Shown: one piece after another, positions 35,001 through 47,824 of the stretch | How the letters are laid out: every line of letters starts with the position of its first letter | How positions within the stretch are numbered: position 1 is the first letter of the stretch | DNA from: Thalassovita taeanensis | GTDB lineage: Bacteria; Pseudomonadota; Alphaproteobacteria; Rhodobacterales; Rhodobacteraceae | DNA length: 64,000 nucleotides | Assembly (NCBI RefSeq): GCF_900110775.1 | Contig: NZ_FOEP01000003.1 | Coordinates: 62,001-126,000, forward strand | Reading direction: 5' to 3' | Program-made: the position numbers and the translations under genes | The notes under the pieces: generated by a model | Database searches by the model: none | Told to the model about the DNA's origin: nothing | What the model saw: only the letters and a program-made list of their open reading frames with translations

Positions 35001-36621
35001 ACATCTGGTGAACGCACAGGGTTTGGTTATATTCGACTTTGGTGGCGTTCCAATCGTGCAGGACAAGCGTGCGCTCGGCGTGGGGCATAATATCCAGCGT
35101 TTTGACGGATTGCGTGGTCAGCGTGGCAAACTCTGACAGCAATTTTTCCAGCCGTGCTGCCATCAGCGTCAGCATGGTTTCCGGCAGGCGCGTGGTATCG
35201 GCCCGCAACGTTGCGGTGCCGTCGGTCATCGACAGGGTCAGCACGGTGCCCGGCACCAGCACGGGCTGATTGGTCAGTCCGATATGCGGCGTGGCAAGGC
35301 CGGGTTTACTCGGCAGGCGCGCGATCATGTCCGCAGGATAGCCCCCAAAGCGGCGGGCTTTGTCCAGTGAGGTGGCAAAGCCGGTCATCGCCTCGTTTAC
35401 GGTCCCCGAGGCATTCAACCGCACCGGAACCCACGGCGCGAAATAACCCGCAGGCGCGCCGTGATCCGTGTTCGCATCGCGCCACGCGCAATCCACGTTC
35501 GCGGTTTCGCACAATCGCCCCGCCAGCAGCGCCATCGCGGCAAAGGCCTGATCTGCGGTGATCCCGGCGGGAAGGGCCACGTTTTGCTCCGCCACCTCGC
35601 CTGTATCCGCGCCGGACAGCGGCAGGATTGCAGGGCTGAGTGTTTCCACCAGCTTGCGCCAGTAGGGTTCCGCTTTGATCGCGGTTGCTGTTGCGGCGTT
35701 GACAGCAGCGGCCTGTTCCGGCGTGGCGGATGGCAGGATGTCACCCGGTTTTACCAGCCGCTCGATCGCGACCGGCACGCCGGTGCAATCGGTGATCCGC
35801 GACACGCTGAGCGCGCCCGCGCCGGTGGCGACGGTGATCTGCCCATCGCCAACTGACAGGACCGTGCCGGGGGCGCCTTGCCCCTCGGCCAGCGCGGCCT
35901 TAGTGGTCAGGACCACCCGCCCGGCCAGCTCAAACTTGGGCTGTACCAGCGGGTTCCAGTAATCGCCGTGATCCAGCGCACGAATATGAGCGTTTAGCGT
36001 GGTGGCCGGGCGCGTGAAATCCAGCCGACCGGCGATATCCGGGCGTGTGTGCAGCCCGAAATAACTGCGCTGGCTCAGGTCCTGAGCCTGCCGCGCAGGG
36101 GTGCCGGTAGTCAGCGCCTCTGCCAGCGCCGGAAAGCTGTCGATCGCGGCGGCATAGCATTTGGTGTTCAGGGTCAGCGCGGTATCGGTCGGGGCAATGT
36201 CGAACAGGCGCTGTTGCAGAATATCGCCCTCGTCAATGCCGCCCTCGATCATATGCCAGGTGATACCGTGCCGTTCCTCCCCCGCTATCAGCGCCCAGAC
36301 CGGGGCGTTCAACCCGGCATAGCGCGGCAGCGGGCCGTCATGGAAATTGACCGCGCCTTTGGTGGGCATGCCCAGAACATCCTGCGGGATGATATCCAGA
36401 TTGGCGATGCTGAGAAGCCAGTCGAACTGGGTACCAGACAGCCGCGCGCCCAGATCCTTGCCCGGCAACTCGATCCGCAGGTCACGCCCCCGCGCCCAGT
36501 GCTGAATATCCGGGTTGCGGGTCACCACGGCGCGGATCGTATGGCCTTGGCTCATCAGGATTTCACCACACTGAACGAGAAGTGATTCATTGCCAATCAG
36601 AACACTGGAAAACTGGGTCAT
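32008..36621 (-). CDS. NRPS: formyltransferase - remnant C - adenylation split by luciferase-like monooxygenase - PCP
   Basis: 1537 aa. Residues 1-285 are a formyl-THF-dependent formyltransferase with an intact triad (Asn92, His94, Asp130; 36 residues between His and Asp as in Met-tRNA formyltransferase). Residues about 310-510 look like the C-terminal half of a condensation domain without HHxxxDG. The adenylation domain (about 535-755 and 1130-1408) has YTSGSTGRPKG and NMYGPTETT, and is interrupted at about 765-1125 by a luciferase-like flavin monooxygenase domain (WTPERHFHAFGG). A PCP (NFFELGGHSL, Ser1459) ends it. Specificity residues read D-I-L-Q-M-G-M-I-W-K, close to the glycine code. 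No thioesterase is present, so it fits a loading module that hands N-formylglycyl (possibly oxidised) to the PKS. Confidence 0.92.
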   Translation of the reverse strand: MTQFSSVLIGNESLLVQCGEILMSQGHTIRAVVTRNPDIQHWARGRDLRIELPGKDLGARLSGTQFDWLLSIANLDIIPQDVLGMPTKGAVNFHDGPLPRYAGLNAPVWALIAGEERHGITWHMIEGGIDEGDILQQRLFDIAPTDTALTLNTKCYAAAIDSFPALAEALTTGTPARQAQDLSQRSYFGLHTRPDIAGRLDFTRPATTLNAHIRALDHGDYWNPLVQPKFELAGRVVLTTKAALAEGQGAPGTVLSVGDGQITVATGAGALSVSRITDCTGVPVAIERLVKPGDILPSATPEQAAAVNAATATAIKAEPYWRKLVETLSPAILPLSGADTGEVAEQNVALPAGITADQAFAAMALLAGRLCETANVDCAWRDANTDHGAPAGYFAPWVPVRLNASGTVNEAMTGFATSLDKARRFGGYPADMIARLPSKPGLATPHIGLTNQPVLVPGTVLTLSMTDGTATLRADTTRLPETMLTLMAARLEKLLSEFATLTTQSVKTLDIMPHAERTLVLHDWNATKVEYNQTLCVHQMFERQVAKTPDATALVFEGDALSYAELNARSNQVAHVLREMGVKPGTLVGLYTQRSPSLLIGALGILKAGGAYVPLDPTYPADRIALYIEDSGAPVIVAQHAMVGDLPAHQAQVLPLDSDPRVLSAPTDNLDSGVSGTDLAYMIYTSGSTGRPKGVMVEHRNVSNFFTGMDDRISHSPPGVWLAVTSLSFDISVLELFYTLARGFKLVISSDENRALVSNGRLAMTGKGMEFSLYYWGNDDGVGRDKYEVLFEGAKFADQNGFCAVWTPERHFHAFGGPYPNPSVTGAAVAALTRNLAVRAGSCVAPLHHPARIAEEWAVIDNLTNGRTGLGIASGWQPHDFVLRPENSPPNNKTAMLDTIDKLRRLWVGEEVEFPMANGEMHAVVTQPRPVSKKLEVWVTTAGNPDTWKEAGKIGANVLTHLLGQSVDEVGGKIKLYHQALRDAGHDPANFTVTLMLHTFVSEDREKAREISREPMKDYLRSAAGLIKQFAWAFPAFKRPEGVSNPFELDLGTLDEEELDAILDFAFLRYFEDSGLFGTVEDCLDRVEQLKRIGVNEVACLIDYGIAKDEVLNGLTHLAKVLKRANTEVEVDADDFSIAAQIVRHGVTHLQCTPSMARMITMNDEARHALGRVQHLMIGGEALPGALVQEFATLTQAHVENMYGPTETTIWSTTESAQASEGVVNIGRPISNTQVYVLDEAGRPAPVGVPGELHIGGDGVTRGYWQRPDLTAERFLPDPFVSADATAPAGARMYRTGDLVRWRADGKLDFLGRTDHQVKLRGYRIELGEIEAVMAAHPDITQAVVIPREDTPGAVRLVGYMSCSSPVNEAALRARLEEFLPDYMVPAQFVTLNIFPLTPNKKVDRKALPAPEARMAAAPESAVAPANDVEKQIAAIWSRILGVQAIGARDNFFELGGHSLLAVQAHREIREHLGAARLNITDIFRYPVLSVLSAKVQEITGTAAPTPTPDAAPQSEARSDAMSRRKEMRARRMSRTS

Positions 36622-36642
36622 TGGGAAAACTCCGATACGAAA

Positions 36643-37658
36643 TCAACTCCTGTCCCGGCTGGATGCCGGATCAGGCAGAGGGGTCGGCCGCGCGCGGCGG
36701 ATATGCCGAAGTGCGGAAAGGTTATGCGCCAGCAGCGTGCGTAGAAACCGCGGTGGATCGGTGCGCGGGCGGCGTTGGATAAGCTGCCGCAAATGGTTCA
36801 ATATTCCACCCGTGACATGGGCCATCGTTGCACCGGCGGCATAGCCCGCACCGTGGTTTTTGGTGAAATAATGTAGTCGCGAGTCAAACCAGTAGCCGGG
36901 CACGCGTTTCCATTCCTTCATTCCGGTGGAAACCGAACCGATATGGGTTACCTCGCTGTCGCGTACAAATACCGTCTGAAACCCGGCGCGGTGGGCGCGC
37001 AGGCAAAGATCGGTTTCCTCGAAATACAAGAAGAACACCTCGTCAAACAGGCCGATCTGATCCAGCACTTCGCGGCGCATCATCATGCTGGCCCCGGCCA
37101 GCCAATCGACGCGTGTGGTGTGATCCGGGGTCGGGCGCGGCACGGCACGGTTTTTCAACAAGCGACTGACCGGACCGAACCTGATAGCCCCTTCAAATTC
37201 GCTGAGGATCGAGGGGAAGCGGAAGGTTGTCAGATGCGGCGCGCCATCCTCGCCGTGAATATAACTGCCAGCAAATCCGGTTTCGGGATGGAGTTGCAAA
37301 TGCGCCATCAGCGCCCGGATTGATCCCGGATCGGGAAAGGCGTCGGAATTCAGGACATAGATGAAATCAGGCCGCTGACCGGTGCTTAGCCCCGCCCGAA
37401 TACCAAAGTTATTTCCGGCACCAAATCCGCCGTTGTGCCCGGATTGCAGCACTCGCACGCGGCTGCCCTGCGTCCAACCCTGCGCTTGCGCATGGGTCTG
37501 CATCGCCTCGAACGAGCCATCACCCGAGGCGTTGTCGACCACCGTAATCTCGCCCGCGATGCCTTGCATTTCGCGCAGCGCGGCGGCGACAGAGCGCATC
37601 GTCATATCCGGCGTGCGGTAGTTCAAGATAACCGTCTGTAAAAGTGGTGCGGTCATGG

Positions 37659-37662
<4 letters not shown>
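36643..37662 (-). CDS. Glycosyltransferase family 2 between PKS and NRPS genes
   Basis: 339 aa GT-A glycosyltransferase, similar to rhamnosyltransferase-type GT2 enzymes. ILNYRTPDMT at the start, VVDNASGDGS as nucleotide loop, YVLNSDAFPDP as DxD-type metal site, and LYFEETDLCLRAHRAG are visible. The gene overlaps the PKS stop by 4 bp (ATGA) and is followed 21 bp later by the NRPS. Being locked between two megasynthase genes suggests that it glycosylates their product or a sugar carrier for it, but it may simply be an EPS enzyme of the same operon. Confidence 0.9.
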
Positions 37663-44084
<6,422 letters not shown>

Positions 44085-44109
44085 AAATCAAAACTCGTTT
44101 CACACCGGT

Positions 44110-44131
44110 AGATACGTGGGCATATTGTCAA
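44110..44131 (-). promoter_or_regulatory. TTGACA-N11-TATCT motif upstream of the PKS gene
   Basis: On the minus strand TTGACA, 11 nt, TATCT ends 25 nt before the PKS ATG. It shares 16 of 22 positions with the site at 46562-46583 upstream of a glycosyltransferase gene. The spacing is too short for a sigma-70 promoter, so a regulator site is more likely than a promoter. Confidence 0.35.
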
Positions 44132-44211
44132 TAAAATAAGGTGCTTTTACGGCGATCACACGGTTTCAGTCTGACCGCTGCGGCGTTTCGGATGGTCGCA
44201 GTATGGCGCGA

Positions 44212-45588
44212 TCACAGCGCAAGGGCTAGCACCTGATCCCAGTGCAGCCAAAGCGCAAGCGCAGCCAGCGCCGTGCCCAATGCCGCAAATAGCGCATCGT
44301 GCAGCGGGTCCCATGCGCCCTGGCGCCGCGCCAGCCAGACCACCACAGGATAGGCCGCCAGATAGGCCGCCCCCTGTCCGATCAGACCGCCGAGCAGCCC
44401 GGCCAGTTCAAGCCCGACCAGCAGCCCCGCAATCATCAGGGCCGCACGGGTGGCGGCCAGCACGAAAAAGCGGCGACTGTCGCCTGCGGCGAGGGCGGCC
44501 TGATCGTAAGTGAGCACGATAACCTGCGGGATCTGCATGCAGGCGATCACCACGACGACCGCCCCGGCGGCGGCATAGCGCGCATCATACATCAAGTTCA
44601 CCAGCCAGACACCGCTGAGCGCCACGGTCATCATCATCGCCAGCAGTGCAGCGGTGGCCGCGCAGCGCATTTTGCGCAGGCGCAGGAAATTTTCGACCGA
44701 GGCCGAAGGCGGGCTTTCGCGGTAGAGCGGGATCAGCACGCGGCGGGTGACGACCCCGCCAAGCAGCAGCGGGAAGCTGGCGAGGAAAAAGCCGATATTG
44801 TAGACGCCGAAGTGGTCGAGGCTGAGGTATTTACCGATAAAGACCTTATCGCTTTGACCGATGAAAAACCCGCAGACGGTGCTGAGGAAGATCCATTTGC
44901 CGAAGTTTATCAACTCGTCCGCGGCGGGTTTTTCCCAGCGCAGGCGGTTCGGGGCGCCGGGCAGGAACAGGTTGAGAAACAGCAGGTGGGCCAGTGCGCT
45001 GGCGATGCCGCTGATCACCAGCGCCCAGACCGAGCCGGTGGCCCAGGCTATCGCGACGGCGACCACGAGGCCGACGAACTGCGTGGCGATCTCGATCAGG
45101 GTGACGCGACCGGCGCGCAGGTGGCGGTTGGCGGTTTCAAGGCGGGTCGGGTTGAAACCGTTGATCAGCAGGGTGATGGCGGCGGCGGGCAGCAGCAGCG
45201 CGAGGTCTGGTTCAGCGTAAAACAGAGCCATCGGATAGGACAGCGCGCAGGCGACCAGCCACAGGCCCGCGCCGCGCAGGATCTGGATGGTCCAGGCGGT
45301 GTTGAGGAAATCCTCGTCATCGCCGCGGTCGCTTTGCATGATGGCGGGGCCGACGCCGACATCGGAGAACATCGCCAGCCCCATCAGGAAGACCGACACC
45401 AGCGCCATCATCCCGAACGCCTCGGGGAAGAGGATGCGGGTGAGGATCAGGTTCGAGGCGAGGCGCAGCATCTGGTAGACGCCAAAACCCATCACCGTGA
45501 TGGCCGAACTGCGCGCGGCGCGGGCGGTCAGGCTGTTGCCCAGTGTCAGGCCGCGCAGGCGGGCGCTGAGGGGTGTTTGTGTGCTCAT
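44212..45588 (-). CDS. Wzx-type polysaccharide flippase (MOP superfamily)
   Basis: 458 aa with about 12-14 predicted membrane helices, typical of lipid-linked oligosaccharide flippases. The N-terminal VYQMLRLASNLILTRILFPE and the AMFSDVGVGPAIMQ region resemble RfbX/Wzx and lipopolysaccharide exporters of this group. It moves undecaprenyl-linked EPS repeat units across the inner membrane for the Wzy-like polymerase at 51906-53288. Its ATG overlaps the stop of the upstream glycosyltransferase gene by 4 bp; the PKS gene follows after 127 bp. Confidence 0.9.
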   Translation of the reverse strand: MSTQTPLSARLRGLTLGNSLTARAARSSAITVMGFGVYQMLRLASNLILTRILFPEAFGMMALVSVFLMGLAMFSDVGVGPAIMQSDRGDDEDFLNTAWTIQILRGAGLWLVACALSYPMALFYAEPDLALLLPAAAITLLINGFNPTRLETANRHLRAGRVTLIEIATQFVGLVVAVAIAWATGSVWALVISGIASALAHLLFLNLFLPGAPNRLRWEKPAADELINFGKWIFLSTVCGFFIGQSDKVFIGKYLSLDHFGVYNIGFFLASFPLLLGGVVTRRVLIPLYRESPPSASVENFLRLRKMRCAATAALLAMMMTVALSGVWLVNLMYDARYAAAGAVVVVIACMQIPQVIVLTYDQAALAAGDSRRFFVLAATRAALMIAGLLVGLELAGLLGGLIGQGAAYLAAYPVVVWLARRQGAWDPLHDALFAALGTALAALALWLHWDQVLALAL

Positions 45589-46409
45589 CTGCCGCGGGTC
45601 CAGCCTTGGTCAGGGCGCGCGCGTCTGACCGCCAGTGTCACGGCCCCATAGACCGCGAACCCGATCGGGTGGCGCAGGGCAAGGCGCAGGACCTGCCCCG
45701 GTGAAAAGCGGGGTTTGTCATCGTTTCGCATCAGGTCCGGGTAACGCCGCGCCACCTCGGCGACGCCGATGTTCTGACGCTGGCGCACCCGGACCAGATT
45801 GGCGAAGCCTTCGACGATGGGCCAGTCATAGCGGGCAGGCACGCCGATCCGTTGTGCGGGCGTGAACAGCAGCCGGACATAGGTGTCATCGGAAATGATA
45901 TCGGGGAAGGCGCTCCATTTGGCGCGGCCCTCGGCGTTGACAGCAAACAGGCCACAGCCGGGCACGCCGTGGCGCAGGAACGGCACGTTGCGGTAGAACG
46001 CGGCATAGGCGCGGCTGACGGCGCTGGCGGGGCGCGGGATGTTGACCTGACCGCTGGCATAGAGTGGTCCGGGGGCGGCCAGTGCTTGCGCGATCTGCGC
46101 CAGCAGTGGCGGGCTGAGGGTGACATCGGCATCAAGGTAGGCGCGGATATCGCCAGTTGCGGCGGCGTCACCGGTGTTGAGCGCGTTGAGTTTGCCGCCC
46201 TGCTGAAGCTCGATCACATGCAGGGGCCAGCCGCGTGCCTGTGCCTGATCCGCAAAGCTGCGGGCGCGGTCGGCGGTGGCATCGGTGCAGCCGTTGGCGA
46301 TCACCAGAATTTCGGCACCACCCGCAGGCGGATCCGAGGCAAGGATCGAGGACAGGCAAGGGCCGATCAGGGCCGCTTCGTTGCTGGCGGGGATAATGAC
46401 AGAGATCAT
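45585..46409 (-). CDS. Glycosyltransferase family 2
   Basis: 274 aa GT-A glycosyltransferase. PASNEAALIGPCLSSI at the start, NGCTDATADRAR, YLDADVTLSP (DxD) and DDTYVRLLF as catalytic region are present, and a C-terminal hydrophobic stretch (HPIGFAVYGAVTLAV) suggests membrane association. It is the first gene of the minus-strand run toward the PKS and NRPS and overlaps the flippase gene by 4 bp. Divergent from the GT4 gene at 46631. Confidence 0.88.
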   Translation of the reverse strand: MISVIIPASNEAALIGPCLSSILASDPPAGGAEILVIANGCTDATADRARSFADQAQARGWPLHVIELQQGGKLNALNTGDAAATGDIRAYLDADVTLSPPLLAQIAQALAAPGPLYASGQVNIPRPASAVSRAYAAFYRNVPFLRHGVPGCGLFAVNAEGRAKWSAFPDIISDDTYVRLLFTPAQRIGVPARYDWPIVEGFANLVRVRQRQNIGVAEVARRYPDLMRNDDKPRFSPGQVLRLALRHPIGFAVYGAVTLAVRRARPDQGWTRGR

Positions 46410-46561
46410 TCAATATCGTCCAAGTAACAATCAGCCCATTTACCAAACGCATAACAACCGGGCCAAGAGCGCCTTTGTGCTGTCTGGTTTGATCCAATAT
46501 TGCAACAGCTGCCGGGCGAAGACCATGCCCGCGCCATCAACCATGTGTTTGTGGTTTAAAT

Positions 46562-46583
46562 TTGACAGCAGGCTTACTTATCT
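46562..46583 (+). promoter_or_regulatory. TTGACA-N11-TATCT motif upstream of GT4 gene
   Basis: TTGACA, 11 nt, TATCT, 47 nt ahead of the GTG at 46631. It matches the site upstream of the PKS gene at 16 of 22 positions (see 44110-44131). Confidence 0.35.
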
Positions 46584-46630
46584 TTGGGAAAGGTAATTTA
46601 ACGCACCCCGTATTCAGGAAAGAGACACCC

Positions 46631-47824
46631 GTGCCAGAGCTTGAAAAGATCGGTTATCTGGTGCCGCAGTTCCCCGGCCAGACCCATGTTTTTTTCTGGC
46701 GAGAGATCCTTGCGATGGAAAAGGCGGGGGTTGAGGTCTGTCTGTTCAGCACAAGGAAGCCGCCGCCGGGGTTGATCTCTCATCGTTGGTCAAAGGAGGC
46801 GATTGCGCGGACCGAGTATCTGGGCGCGCCGACGCTTGGTAACGCCTTGGCAACGCTGCCTCGGCTACCGGTTGCAGAGCTTGCCCGCGAGGCTGGGGGC
46901 GGAGCGTTTTGGCGCGATGTGTTGATCAGTGCGCCTGCGGCGCGGCGGTTGGCGCAAAGCTGTGCCCGGCAGGGGATCACCCATGTGCATGCGCATTCGT
47001 GCGGGCGGGCGGCGCTGATCGTGGCGCTGGCGCATCAGCTGTATGGGCTGAGCTATAGCCTGACGCTGCATGGGGCGCTGTCGGATTACGGGCCGGGGCA
47101 GGGGTTCAAGTGGCGCGGGGCGAAGTTTGCCACGGTGATCACGCGTGCGCTTATGGCGGACATCATGCCGGTGATCGGCGCTGACATGCCAGAGCGGACG
47201 GTGATTCAGCCGATGGGAGTGGATACCGATATTCTGACACGGGACGCGCCCTATGTGCCGCCGCGCCCTGACGAACAGCTTAGGCTGTTTTCCTGCGGGC
47301 GGTTGAACATGGCCAAGGGGCATCAGGACACGATGCAGGCGGTGCGTCTGTTGCTGGATCGCGGTGTGAATGTCGCGCTGGAGATCGCGGGCGAGGATGA
47401 TCTGGGCGGGCATGGGTATCGCAAGGAACTGGAGACGCAGGTCGTGGCGCTGGGCCTGCAACAACAGGTCACGCTGCTGGGGGCGGTGGATGCCGGAGCC
47501 ATTCGTGACAAGTTGCAGGCGGCGCATCTGTTTGTGTTGCCCAGTTGGCGCGAGGCGCTTGGCGTGGCCTATATGGAGGCGATGAGCTGTGGGGTTCCGA
47601 CAATCGGCACGACTGTGGGCGGAGTGGGTGAGCTGATTGACGACGGGGTTGACGGGCTGTTGTTGGACCCGCAGCAACCGGCGCTTTTGGCCGAAACGAT
47701 TGCCGGGCTGGCGGCGGACCCTGAGCGCTGTTTGCGGTTCAGCGCCGCCGGGCGCGCGACAGTGGTGCGCAGATTCAACGCGGCGGTCGGGGCGCAGACG
47801 CTGATCCACGAGGCAGGGCGTTAA
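46631..47824 (+). CDS. Glycosyltransferase family 4 (GT-B)
   Basis: 397 aa. The N-terminal Rossmann-like domain begins IGYLVPQFPGQTHVFFWRE; the C-terminal domain contains LFSCGRLNMAKGH and the E-x7-E-like PSWREALGVAYMEAMSCGVP motif of retaining GT4 enzymes. It is an EPS glycosyltransferase. I choose the GTG at 46631, preceded by AGGAAAGAG; a TTG at 46562 would extend the frame through the conserved-looking upstream motif and is less likely. It stops 4 bp into the convergent secreted glycosidase-like gene. Confidence 0.88.
   Translation: MPELEKIGYLVPQFPGQTHVFFWREILAMEKAGVEVCLFSTRKPPPGLISHRWSKEAIARTEYLGAPTLGNALATLPRLPVAELAREAGGGAFWRDVLISAPAARRLAQSCARQGITHVHAHSCGRAALIVALAHQLYGLSYSLTLHGALSDYGPGQGFKWRGAKFATVITRALMADIMPVIGADMPERTVIQPMGVDTDILTRDAPYVPPRPDEQLRLFSCGRLNMAKGHQDTMQAVRLLLDRGVNVALEIAGEDDLGGHGYRKELETQVVALGLQQQVTLLGAVDAGAIRDKLQAAHLFVLPSWREALGVAYMEAMSCGVPTIGTTVGGVGELIDDGVDGLLLDPQQPALLAETIAGLAADPERCLRFSAAGRATVVRRFNAAVGAQTLIHEAGR

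Noticed and set aside
44126-44131. TTGACA as a -35 box for the PKS gene
   Set aside because: No acceptable -10 hexamer occurs 16-18 nt downstream; TATCTA is only 11 nt away.
46562-46630. Upstream TTG start for the GT4 gene
   Set aside because: The TTG belongs to the TTGACA motif and lacks a ribosome-binding site; the GTG at 46631 has AGGAAAGAG ahead of it and fits family length.
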